DNA of 64,000 nucleotides from Nguyenibacter vanlangensis (GTDB lineage Bacteria > Pseudomonadota > Alphaproteobacteria > Acetobacterales > Acetobacteraceae): assembly GCF_038719015.1 (NCBI RefSeq), contig NZ_CP152276.1, forward strand, positions 1,250,001 to 1,314,000, given 5' to 3'. Each line of letters opens with the position of its first letter. Position 1 is the stretch's first letter. Both the position numbers and the translations under genes were made by a program. The notes beneath the pieces were generated by a model. It did not search any database and was not told the origin of the DNA. It saw only the letters and a program-made list of their open reading frames with translations. Shown here piece after piece: positions 52,455 through 60,356 of the stretch.

Positions 52455-53272
52455 ATCCCCAGATCGTCGCTGGGCGGGCGGATGCGGTCGAGCGGATAGC
52501 GCGCGATTTCGGCCAGCAATTCCAGGAATCCCGCCACCTGGCGTTCGGCGATCAGGCGGCCCTTTTCCGCCGTGGCGTTCGCCGCGTTTCCGGCCGCGCC
52601 GGAGGGGTGCAGATCCTGGGTGTGCCAGCCGAAGCCGACCCTGCCCTCGGCCTCGAGCCAGTGGAAATCCTTTGCCATTTCCTGCGGCCAGGGCACGAAA
52701 TTTCCGGCGCGCGCCATGTCCACCAGGTCGGGGCGCAGATGGAGCATCAGCGAGGTTTCGACATCGCCGCCATGGATGCCGAAGCGCAGTTCGTCGGCGT
52801 CGAACAGGCCGTCGGGCACGCCGAAGCGGCCCCAGCCGACGGTGACGACGAACATCCGGTGCGTCCGCCGCAATTCGCGCGCGACGATGTCGAGGATCTG
52901 CGGCTGGCCGCCATGGGAGTTCAGCAGCACCAGGCGGCGCACGCCGGCGCGGGCCACGCTGGCGCCCAGGTCGAGCAGCACCGATGTCAGGGTCTGCGCC
53001 GACAGGGTCAGGGTGCCGGGATAGGCGATATGTTCGTCGCTCTTGCCGACCGCCTGCATGGGCAGGGCGGTGACGGGCAGGTCGTCCGGCGCGCGCGCCA
53101 GCGCCAGGTCGAGCAGCCCGCGATTGATGCAGGCATCGACATAGACCGGCAGATGCGGCCCGTGCTGTTCGATGGCCGCCACCGGCAGGATCGCCACCGT
53201 GTGCGGCGACAGCGCGCGGAATTCGCGCGATTTCATATCCTGCCAGAGGCGGCGCGGCATCATGTCCGGCAT
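52451..53272 (-). CDS. Creatininase-family amidohydrolase
   Basis: A 273-residue metal-dependent hydrolase of the creatininase family, whose members open cyclic or linear amides such as creatinine and N-formyl compounds. Metal ligands fit E35, H37 (EQHGPH) and D46 (VYVDACIN), then NSHGGQ and HGGDVETS with the conserved Glu. ATG at 53272 has GGAAGGG upstream; the open frame to 53458 is a shadow of the cytochrome gene. It lies 43 bp after the cytochrome gene, in the same operon. Hydrolysis of an amide or lactam formed by the upstream enzymes is likely; creatinine itself is only one possibility. Confidence 0.9.
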   Translation of the reverse strand: MPDMMPRRLWQDMKSREFRALSPHTVAILPVAAIEQHGPHLPVYVDACINRGLLDLALARAPDDLPVTALPMQAVGKSDEHIAYPGTLTLSAQTLTSVLLDLGASVARAGVRRLVLLNSHGGQPQILDIVARELRRTHRMFVVTVGWGRFGVPDGLFDADELRFGIHGGDVETSLMLHLRPDLVDMARAGNFVPWPQEMAKDFHWLEAEGRVGFGWHTQDLHPSGAAGNAANATAEKGRLIAERQVAGFLELLAEIARYPLDRIRPPSDDLGI

Positions 53273-53315
53273 GCGGTCAAACCCTTCCGTGATTCCTGCC
53301 CCGTTTTCGCGCGCG

Positions 53316-54161
53316 TCATGGCGCGGCGCGGGGAGCGACGAGCTGCAGATAGGCCCATAGGGCGGCGATTCCGTCGTCGCCGATGAGATCGGGGGGAAAG
53401 CCCGCCATGGCCTGGGCGGGCCAGTGCCGGACCGCGCGCGGGTCGCGGACCAGGGCATGGAAGCCGGCCTGGGTCAGGTAGGCGGTGACGTTCATCGGTT
53501 GGCCCAGGTCGGGGCCCTTGGTGCCCCGGCCGATGCCGTCCAGCCGGTGGCAGGGCAGGCAGTCGACCGCGAAGAGCGCGCGGCCGCGCGCCGCCTGCGT
53601 GCCGGCGGGCGCCGCCGGCAGCGGGTCGGGGTCGCCCTGCCCGATCGCCACCAGTTGCTCGACCCAGTCCTCACGCGGGATGGCGGCGGCATCGGCGCCG
53701 GTCCAGACCAGCGCGAACGGCCCCAGATCGGCCAGGCTGTTGCCGGGCCAGGGTCCTTCGGCGATCGCGATCCAGGCGGTGACGCCGCGGCGGCGCGCGG
53801 CGCGCAGGGCGGCACAGGGGACGCCGGCCACGAACCTGTCGCGCGCGGTGAAGATGAGGGCCTGCCCGCCGCACGGCGCGACATGCGACAGGGGGATGGC
53901 GGCCACCCCGGCGCCCAGCTTCACGGTAGTGCGCGACAGGTCCAGCCGGACGAGATCGGCGCGGTGCAGCAGGGCGGCGGCCGGCAGGCGGCGCACCGAG
54001 GCGCCGTCGGTGACGGTGAGGTCGGCCCCCCGTCCGCCGGCCGGGCACAGGAGCAGCCACGCCGCCATGGCCGCCGCCATCGGGGCCGTGATCCGGGCAG
54101 TGATCGGGGCCGTGATCGGGGCCGTCGGCGCCGGGGCGCGCCGTGCCATGCCTGCCGCCAT
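53316..54161 (-). CDS. Exported cytochrome c
   Basis: A 281-residue protein. The signal sequence (residues 1-45) contains repeated TAPI units. Residues 46-180 resemble a small molybdopterin-oxidoreductase-like accessory fold (LTVTDGASVRRLPAAALLHR, PWPGNSLADLGPFALVW), lacking visible cofactor ligands. Residues 190-281 are a class I cytochrome c with CLPCH haem attachment and a likely Met ligand in QAMAGFP. It would accept electrons in the periplasm. It lies 2 bp after the Rieske-fusion stop codon. How it couples to the cytoplasmic enzymes of the operon is unclear. Confidence 0.82.
   Translation of the reverse strand: MAAGMARRAPAPTAPITAPITARITAPMAAAMAAWLLLCPAGGRGADLTVTDGASVRRLPAAALLHRADLVRLDLSRTTVKLGAGVAAIPLSHVAPCGGQALIFTARDRFVAGVPCAALRAARRRGVTAWIAIAEGPWPGNSLADLGPFALVWTGADAAAIPREDWVEQLVAIGQGDPDPLPAAPAGTQAARGRALFAVDCLPCHRLDGIGRGTKGPDLGQPMNVTAYLTQAGFHALVRDPRAVRHWPAQAMAGFPPDLIGDDGIAALWAYLQLVAPRAAP
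54081..54125. repeat. 12-bp tandem repeat in the cytochrome c signal peptide
   Basis: About four copies of a GGGGCCGTGATC-type unit. On the coding strand they encode the TAPI/TARI repeats of the signal sequence. The frame is preserved. Confidence 0.9.
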
Positions 54162-54163
54162 GC

Positions 54164-56167
54164 CTAGAGGTCCAGCACCAGGCAGGCGCCGCGCGCCCGC
54201 GAGCAGCAGGCCATGATATGCGTGCCCCGGGCCTTGTCGGCTTCGGACAGGAACAGGTCGCGATGGTCGGGCTCGCCCTCCAGCACGCGGGTGACGCAGG
54301 TGCCGCACAGGCCCTGTTCGCACGAGACCGGGATGCTGATCCCCGCCGCGCCCAGCGCCTGGGCGATGCTGCGGTCGGCGGGGATTTCGACCGTCACGTT
54401 GCTGCGTTCGGCGCGCACCATGAACGGACGGCCCTGGATATCGACGTCGGCGGTGAAGCGTTCAGCATGCACGCGGTCGCCGTCCCAGCCCAGCGCGCGC
54501 GCGGCGGCGGCCACCGCGTCCTGCAGGCCCAGCGGGCCGCAGACCTGGACATGCGCGCCCTCGGGCGCGGCGGCCAGCACGCCGGGCACGTCGAGGCGTC
54601 CGCCCTCGGCCGCCAGGTGGGGCGTGACGTGGGCGGCATAGGGGGCGGCCAGGGCCTCGTCGAGGAAGGGGGCGGTCCGGCGGGAATGGGCGCAGACATG
54701 CAGCGCGAAGGGACGGCCGGCGCGGTGCAGCTCCAGCGCCATGGGCAGGAGCGGCGTGATGCCGATGCCGCCGGCGATCAGCACCACGAAGGGGGCGTCG
54801 GCCAGGGGGAAATGATTGCGCGGCAGCCCCACCCGGACCTGCCGGCCGGGACGGAAGGCGCCATGCACCGTGGCCGAGCCGCCGCGGGACGCGGCCTCGA
54901 GCAGCACGGCGATGCGCCAGGCGGCGCGGTCTTGCGGGTCGGAACACAGCGAGTAGTGCCGCACCAGGCCGGGGGCGACATGCAGCGCGACATGCGCGCC
55001 CGGCGCGAAGGGCGGCAGTTCGGCGCCGTCGGCCGGGCGCAGGCGCAGCGACAGCACGCGTTCGGCCTGGTTGCGCACGTCGTCGACGATCATGGGGATC
55101 GTGTCCTCGCGATCGGGGCCCGGCATGGCGGGCGGCGTTGCCGAGGGCGGCGGAGGGCGGGTGATTTCGTCCTCGCCATGGCGGCGCAGCAGGTCGAGCA
55201 GGCGGCGGCGCATGATCAGGCCGGGGCGGTCGGAGGGCATGTGGCTTTCGACCTGGCGGGTGATGTCCAGGGTCGCGTCGCAATCGGTGGCTTCGAGGAT
55301 CTCGCGGTCCTCGTCGGTGATCTTGCGGTCCCAGGCGATCAGGCGTTCGGCGGGGCAGTCTTCCTCGCGGTCGTTGCGGTAGAGGAGCTGGACGAGCTGG
55401 ATCCGGTCGTCCTCGATCGGGGTGGCGCAATTGATGATGATGTGGCGGATGCCGCTGGGATACGCCATGTCCATCCGGCGGCAGAACGGCATGTACCAGT
55501 GGTTGTGCATGGTGCGCGTGGTGGTGGGCGACGGATCGCCGGTGATCGCCACCGCGTCGGGCGGGTTGAGGATGTCGACCACCGTGGTGGCGTAGAAGCC
55601 GTAATCGGTCTCGGCGATGTCGTAGAATTTGGGCCTGGGCTGGGTGATGTCGCCGAACGTGCCGCGATGCACGTAGGAAAAATGCGCGTTGTCGAAGGAG
55701 TTTTCCATCAGCCGCAGCGGCGCGGTCCGCCAGGTGTCGTAGAACTGGAAGATGCGGCGGAAGGCGGGGTCGCGGTCCTCGGGGATGTCGAAGATGTCCG
55801 CGATGGGATCGTCCAGCGCCACCCAGGCATAGCCGTAGCGCGCCTGGCAGCGGAAGGACTGCACCCGGCAGGCGGGCAGCGGCGCGTCGCGGCCCAATTG
55901 AGGGATTTCGGTCAGGCGGCCCTGCCCGTCATAGCGCCAGCCGTGATAGCCGCAGACGATCTCGCCATGCGCGCACCAGCCCTTGGAGAGTTTCGCGGTG
56001 CGGTGGCAGCAGCGGTCGCGCAGCGCGCGGGGCGCGCCGCCGGCATCGAGGAACAGGACCAGGTCCTCGCCCATCAGGCGGAAGGGCCTGGGGCCGGCGG
56101 CCAGGTGATGCACCGGCATGACCGCGTACCAGAAGCGGCGCAGCACCGCCTGTTTGGTGGTCAGCAT
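54164..56167 (-). CDS. Single-chain Rieske oxygenase-reductase fusion
   Basis: A 667-residue protein joining two normally separate components. Residues 1-340: Rieske oxygenase alpha subunit with [2Fe-2S] ligands C53, H55 (CCH) and C72, H75 (CGYH), and mononuclear-iron ligands H162 and H167 (FDNAHFSYVH). A proline-rich linker (about 345-365). Residues 366-585: ferredoxin reductase with a flavin motif HYSLCSD and NAD motif GGIGITPLLPMA. Residues 589-667: plant-type ferredoxin with C616, C621, C624 and C654 (CEQGLCGTC; MACC). All electron-transfer modules are thus in one chain, so hydroxylation or N/O-demethylation could be self-sufficient. The ATG at 56167 has GGAGGA and overlaps the amidohydrolase stop. 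The continuous frame rules out a simple frameshift fusion only if the sequence is correct. Confidence 0.9.
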   Translation of the reverse strand: MLTTKQAVLRRFWYAVMPVHHLAAGPRPFRLMGEDLVLFLDAGGAPRALRDRCCHRTAKLSKGWCAHGEIVCGYHGWRYDGQGRLTEIPQLGRDAPLPACRVQSFRCQARYGYAWVALDDPIADIFDIPEDRDPAFRRIFQFYDTWRTAPLRLMENSFDNAHFSYVHRGTFGDITQPRPKFYDIAETDYGFYATTVVDILNPPDAVAITGDPSPTTTRTMHNHWYMPFCRRMDMAYPSGIRHIIINCATPIEDDRIQLVQLLYRNDREEDCPAERLIAWDRKITDEDREILEATDCDATLDITRQVESHMPSDRPGLIMRRRLLDLLRRHGEDEITRPPPPSATPPAMPGPDREDTIPMIVDDVRNQAERVLSLRLRPADGAELPPFAPGAHVALHVAPGLVRHYSLCSDPQDRAAWRIAVLLEAASRGGSATVHGAFRPGRQVRVGLPRNHFPLADAPFVVLIAGGIGITPLLPMALELHRAGRPFALHVCAHSRRTAPFLDEALAAPYAAHVTPHLAAEGGRLDVPGVLAAAPEGAHVQVCGPLGLQDAVAAAARALGWDGDRVHAERFTADVDIQGRPFMVRAERSNVTVEIPADRSIAQALGAAGISIPVSCEQGLCGTCVTRVLEGEPDHRDLFLSEADKARGTHIMACCSRARGACLVLDL

Positions 56168-57555
56168 ACCAGGTCCTCCTGCCGGGCGATGCGGGTGACG
56201 ACGGCGCGGGCATGGTGCAGCAGCGCCGGCAGGTCCAGGCCGGGAATCGCGCCGTCCACCACCACGGGACGGCCGGCCGACAGGACGTGCCGCACGCTGC
56301 CGGCCCCCGAGGCCACCGGGGCGATCAGCGGGTCGAACAGGCCGGCATGGCGCGGCTGGTCCAGCCCGTGGACGACCAGGTCGGCGACCTGGCCCTCGGC
56401 CACCGTGCCGAGGTCGGGCAGGCCGAGCACCCGCGCGCCCCCGGCGGTGGACCAGCGCAACACGTCCTCGCACCGGATGGCGGCGGCGCCGTGGGCGGCG
56501 CGGTGGACCATCCAGGCGCAATGCATTTCGGCCGCCATGTCGCAGGCCTCGTTGGAGGCGGCGCCGTCGACGGCCAGCGACACGCGGCCGCCCAGCCGGT
56601 CCAGGTCCGGCGCCGGGGCGATGCCCGAGCCGAGGCGGCAATTGCTTTGCGGGCAATGCGCCATGCCGGTGCCGGTTTCCGCCAGGATGGCGATTTCGCT
56701 GTGATCGAGATGGACCAGGTGGGCGAACCACACGTCGGGCCCGGTCCAGCCATGTTCGGCGACGAACTGGACGGGGCGCATATTGTGGGTTTCGCGGCAA
56801 TAGCGGACGTAATTGCCGGTTTCGGACAGGTGGCTGTGCAGGCCGATCCCCATCGCGCGCGCGGCATGGGCCAGTTCGCGCAGCTCGTCGGGGGTGACGC
56901 CCCAGGTCGGGGTGTTGGGGGCGATTACGATGCGCCGGCGGCTGTCGGGCGACGGATCGTGGTAGCGCGACACCAGGTCGCCGACCCGCCGCAGCATGAC
57001 ATCGAGCGGTTCGGTGGGCGTGGGCAGGATGTCGTCGGTGTCGAAGGCGCGGGTGCGGGTGGTGCCGCCGCGCGCCAGCACCAGGCGCAGCCCCAGCCGG
57101 TCGGCGGTTTCGAACAGCACGGCGGCCGGGTCGTAGCGGTAGCTGTCGGCGAACAGATAGTGATGATCGGCGACGGTGGTGCAGCCGGACAGCAGCAATT
57201 CGGCCATGCCGACCAGGGCGGCGGTCTGGAGCGCGTCCTCGTCCAGGCGGTTCCAGTAGCTGGTGGGGACCAGGCGCAGCCAGGTTTCGAGCGGCGCGTC
57301 GATCGCGCTGGGCACGCCCTTGAGCATGCTCTGGAACAGATGGTGGTGGGTCGAGACCAGGCCCGGCGTGACGACGCCGCCGCGCGCGTCCAGCACCCGG
57401 TCGCCCGGCAGGGCCGGGATGTCGCCGATCTGCGCGATGCGGCCGTCGCGGATGCGCAGGTCTCCGGTGCGGCGTTCGGCCGCCCCGCGCAGGCCGGTCA
57501 GGATGCCGCGCGCATTGCGGACGACCAGGTCGTGCGTGGGGGCGTGCGCCGTCAT
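56161..57555 (-). CDS. Amidohydrolase, AtzA/8-oxoguanine-deaminase-like
   Basis: A 464-residue (beta/alpha)8 metallohydrolase of the TrzA/AtzA/guanine-deaminase group. Metal ligands are H70 and H72 (STHHHLF), a third His in GLHSHLSE, and the later His and Asp in AHCPQSNCRLGSGIAP and VDGAASNE. These enzymes remove amino or alkylamino groups from nitrogen heterocycles such as 8-oxoguanine or hydroxytriazines. The THHHLFQSMLKGVPSAIDA region is closest, from memory, to 8-oxoguanine deaminases. Translational coupling on both sides (ATGA with the binding-protein gene, 7-bp overlap with the Rieske gene) ties it to the pathway. The exact substrate is not determined. Confidence 0.9.
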   Translation of the reverse strand: MTAHAPTHDLVVRNARGILTGLRGAAERRTGDLRIRDGRIAQIGDIPALPGDRVLDARGGVVTPGLVSTHHHLFQSMLKGVPSAIDAPLETWLRLVPTSYWNRLDEDALQTAALVGMAELLLSGCTTVADHHYLFADSYRYDPAAVLFETADRLGLRLVLARGGTTRTRAFDTDDILPTPTEPLDVMLRRVGDLVSRYHDPSPDSRRRIVIAPNTPTWGVTPDELRELAHAARAMGIGLHSHLSETGNYVRYCRETHNMRPVQFVAEHGWTGPDVWFAHLVHLDHSEIAILAETGTGMAHCPQSNCRLGSGIAPAPDLDRLGGRVSLAVDGAASNEACDMAAEMHCAWMVHRAAHGAAAIRCEDVLRWSTAGGARVLGLPDLGTVAEGQVADLVVHGLDQPRHAGLFDPLIAPVASGAGSVRHVLSAGRPVVVDGAIPGLDLPALLHHARAVVTRIARQEDLVC

Positions 57556-58544
57556 AGCGGCATGACTTTGGCGCGCGCGACATAGCGGGTGGTGAAGGCG
57601 GCGCGCCAGTCGGCGGCAGCCGGCAGCAGCGCGTTGCCGACCATGAAATCGCGGGTGGCCTGCCAGCGGGCCTCGGTCATCGCGCCGATGCCCAGCCGCG
57701 CCGCGTCGCCGCCGTCCACGGCGCGGGTGGCGGCGAGCCCGCGCACGCCGAAGGCGAGCTGTCCGTCGGTCATGCGGGGATTGTCCTTCTTGATCAGGGC
57801 GTTGCCGATTTCCGGCGCGCGCAGATAGTCGCGCCATCCCGCGAGGGAGGCCGCCACGAAATCCGCCGTCAGCGAATCGTTCGCCGCCGCGAAGGCGCGC
57901 GTGGTCAGCAGCGGGGTGCCGTAGGGCGGATAGCCGATGGCGGCGAAGGGGAAGAAGCGGACGGGGACGCCGTGCAGCGCGGCCTGGTACGGTTCGGAGG
58001 AGGCATAGGCCTGCACCGCCATCGCCGGGTCGTGGAAGAAGGGCTGGAGATTGAAGGTATAGGCGCCGAGCTGGGCGTCGCTGAACCCATAGCGGGCGCG
58101 CAGCCAGGGCCAGAAGGTGGCATGGGCGGTGCCGGCGATCAGGATCGGGTGGCCGCGCAGCATGGCCAGGGCGGTGACGGATTCATGCGTCATCAGCCCC
58201 TGCTGGTCGTGCTGGAAGGAGGCCGCGACCGTGAGCAGCGGCATGCCGGCGGCGATGCCGCGCAGGGTCTGGAAATCGTACCCGGTGGCGAAGTCGGCCT
58301 GGCCGGCCAGCAGAAGCTGCATGGCGTTGACCTGCGGGCCGCCCATGGCGATGCGCACGTCCAGCCCGCGATCGGCGTAATAGCCGCGGGCCAGGGCCTG
58401 GTAGAAGCCGCCGACCTCGGCCTGCGCGAACCAGGAGAGCACCAGCCGGACCGGCGTGCCCGCCCGCGCGCGCCGCGCCGCCGGCGCGGCGGCCCCGGCG
58501 ATGGTCACGGCGGCGGAGAGGGCGGCGCGGCGGGTGAGCGTCAT
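57552..58544 (-). CDS. NMT1/THI5-type substrate-binding protein
   Basis: A 330-residue periplasmic binding protein of the NMT1/THI5-like family, which binds pyrimidines, riboflavin-like or other aromatic small molecules for ABC import. A twin-arginine-like signal (TRRAALSAAVTIAGAAAPAA) precedes the mature protein. The family core VRLVLSWFAQAEVGGFYQAL and GGPQVNAMQLLLAGQADFA are clear. It is the first gene of the leftward operon and has no transporter partners of its own strand, whereas a paralogue at 60.4 kb is followed by an ATPase and a permease. It may use that transporter too. No clear ribosome site precedes the ATG. Confidence 0.88.
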   Translation of the reverse strand: MTLTRRAALSAAVTIAGAAAPAARRARAGTPVRLVLSWFAQAEVGGFYQALARGYYADRGLDVRIAMGGPQVNAMQLLLAGQADFATGYDFQTLRGIAAGMPLLTVAASFQHDQQGLMTHESVTALAMLRGHPILIAGTAHATFWPWLRARYGFSDAQLGAYTFNLQPFFHDPAMAVQAYASSEPYQAALHGVPVRFFPFAAIGYPPYGTPLLTTRAFAAANDSLTADFVAASLAGWRDYLRAPEIGNALIKKDNPRMTDGQLAFGVRGLAATRAVDGGDAARLGIGAMTEARWQATRDFMVGNALLPAAADWRAAFTTRYVARAKVMPL

Positions 58545-58763
58545 GAACGGGGCATCGATCGTGGGTGTCGCGTGCGTGTCGGGCCATTGGAGGGGGACAT
58601 GAGATCGTGTTCCCCGGCCATTTTGAAGCATCAAATAACGTGCCGGGTGCTGCTTTTTTGCGCGCGCGGAACGTCCTGGCCGGCATGGCCCGAACCGGGC
58701 TTGACCGGCGGGCGCGGGCGGCATGCTATGACGGAAACGCAATGACTGTTCCGAGGGCCGGCA

Positions 58764-59288
58764 ATGCAGGATGGTTCGTTCATGCCTGATTCGTTCACCC
58801 TGGCCTCGCGCCTGGCCAAGCTGGCGATGGTCGCGTCGCTGGCGGCGTTCGGGCTGCTGGTCGCCTTCAACAACCTGACCGATTACCGGTCGAACTTCCT
58901 GTTCGTGCGGCACGTGCTGAGCATGGACACGACCTTTCCGGGCACTGCGCTGACCTGGCGCGCGATTCACGCGCGCTGGGCGTGGCATGGGTTCTATCTG
59001 CTGATCATCCTGGGGGAAGCGGCGACCGGGATGCTGTTCCTGATGGCGGCGGGGGCGATGCTGCGCGCGCTGCGGGCGGACCGCGCGGCATTCCGCCGGG
59101 CGGCGCGGCTGGTGCCGCTGGGCACCGCGCTGGGGTTTCTGATCTGGTTCTTCGGCTTTTCGGTCGTGGGGGCGGAATGGTTCGCGATGTGGCAGTCCCG
59201 TGACTGGAACGGCCAGCAGCCGGCCTTTCGCTTCTTCCTGACGATGCTGGGGGTGTGCATCTATGTCAGCCTGCCCGAGGACGGGTGA
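58764..59288 (+). CDS. DUF2165 family small membrane protein
   Basis: A 174-residue inner-membrane protein with four predicted helices (about residues 20-38, 75-100, 115-140 and 150-170). The motif NNLTDYRSNFLFVRHVLSMD followed by WRAI is characteristic of DUF2165. No function is known for the family. A GAGGG lies before the ATG at 58764; an ATG at 58782 is possible. It is divergent from the catabolic operon and converges on the LysR gene, with only 4 bp between stops. Confidence 0.82.
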   Translation: MQDGSFMPDSFTLASRLAKLAMVASLAAFGLLVAFNNLTDYRSNFLFVRHVLSMDTTFPGTALTWRAIHARWAWHGFYLLIILGEAATGMLFLMAAGAMLRALRADRAAFRRAARLVPLGTALGFLIWFFGFSVVGAEWFAMWQSRDWNGQQPAFRFFLTMLGVCIYVSLPEDG

Positions 59289-59292
59289 CGGG

Positions 59293-60189
59293 TCACAAGG
59301 TCCGTTCGATGACGGCGCCGATCTTCTCGGCCATCAGGCTGACCAGCGGATTGACGTGGTTGAGGCGGGCGATCACGCTGAGGGTCTGCGGCCAGGTGCC
59401 GGCATGGCGCAGGGGGACGAGGGCGAGTTCGCCGCGCTCGCGTTCCTCGATGATGTCGAAGGGGGTCAGGAAGGTGATGGAATCCCCGGCGCGGGCCAGG
59501 CGGCGCAGGACCTCGACGGAGTTGCTTTCGACCCGCGCGACCAGGGAGGCGCCGCTGCGCGCGCACAGCGCGTCGAGATGCGGGCGGATCGAGGTCGTGG
59601 GGTCGGCCACCACCAGCGGATAAGCCAGGCAATCGGCGATCGACAGGCTTTCGCGCCGCGCCAGGGGGTGGTCGGCGCGCATGACGGCGCCGAGATGGGC
59701 GGTCCGGGCCACCAGGACGGTCGATCCGGCCTCTCGCGGGAGGTCGAAGCCCACGCCCAGGTCGGCCTCGCCGTCGCGCACGGCGGCCAGCAGTTCGGTG
59801 CGGCCATGGACCCGCAGGGCGACGCGCACATTGGCGTGCGAGACCTGAAAATCGGCCAGCACCTGGGGCATGATGTTGGCGGCCGGGCCGCTCATGACCG
59901 CCAGCACGATCTCGCCGCGATGCAGGCCCTTCATTTCCTCGATCAGGGCGCGGGTGCGGTCCATGTCCTTGAGCGTCTGGCGGACATGGGCGATCATCAG
60001 TTCGCCCGCCGCGGTCAGGACCAGCTTGCGCGGCAGGCGCTGGAACAATTTGGTCCCGAGCTGGCGCTCCAGCTCGATGATCTGGCGGTTGATCGCCGAG
60101 GAGGCGACGTTGAGGCGCTCGCCGGCCTTGCGGATCGAGCCCAGCCGCGCCACGACGTCCAGATAGACCAGCATCCGCCCGTGCAGCAT
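59293..60189 (-). CDS. LysR-family transcriptional regulator
   Basis: A 298-residue regulator. N-terminal winged HTH (about residues 4-64; VARLGSIRKAGERLNVASSAINRQI) and an effector-binding domain (about 90-295; EIVLAVMSGPAANIMPQVLADF). The ATG at 60189 has GGGGGA upstream; the frame upstream is not conserved. It is divergent from the second substrate-binding-protein operon with 167 bp between starts, the usual position for a LysR activator. It may also control the leftward catabolic operon. The inducer is probably a pathway metabolite (inference). Confidence 0.92.
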   Translation of the reverse strand: MLHGRMLVYLDVVARLGSIRKAGERLNVASSAINRQIIELERQLGTKLFQRLPRKLVLTAAGELMIAHVRQTLKDMDRTRALIEEMKGLHRGEIVLAVMSGPAANIMPQVLADFQVSHANVRVALRVHGRTELLAAVRDGEADLGVGFDLPREAGSTVLVARTAHLGAVMRADHPLARRESLSIADCLAYPLVVADPTTSIRPHLDALCARSGASLVARVESNSVEVLRRLARAGDSITFLTPFDIIEERERGELALVPLRHAGTWPQTLSVIARLNHVNPLVSLMAEKIGAVIERTL

Positions 60190-60356
60190 GCGCTGCGTCC
60201 CCCTTTTCACTTGCCCGCAACTGGTGGGGCGCCGGGGCGCCGCGGTCAAGATCCGTGCTGCCTTTCAGGCAGCGCCGCGCGCGTGAAATGTCTCTTTCCA
60301 TTCCCGGAACGGGGACGTTACGCTGCCCGTCCGTTGCAATCATGAGACGGTGCCTG

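Noticed and set aside
54143..56704. 853-residue plus-strand frame opposite the Rieske fusion
   Set aside because: No motif, no ribosome site, and it runs across the junction of two real minus-strand genes.
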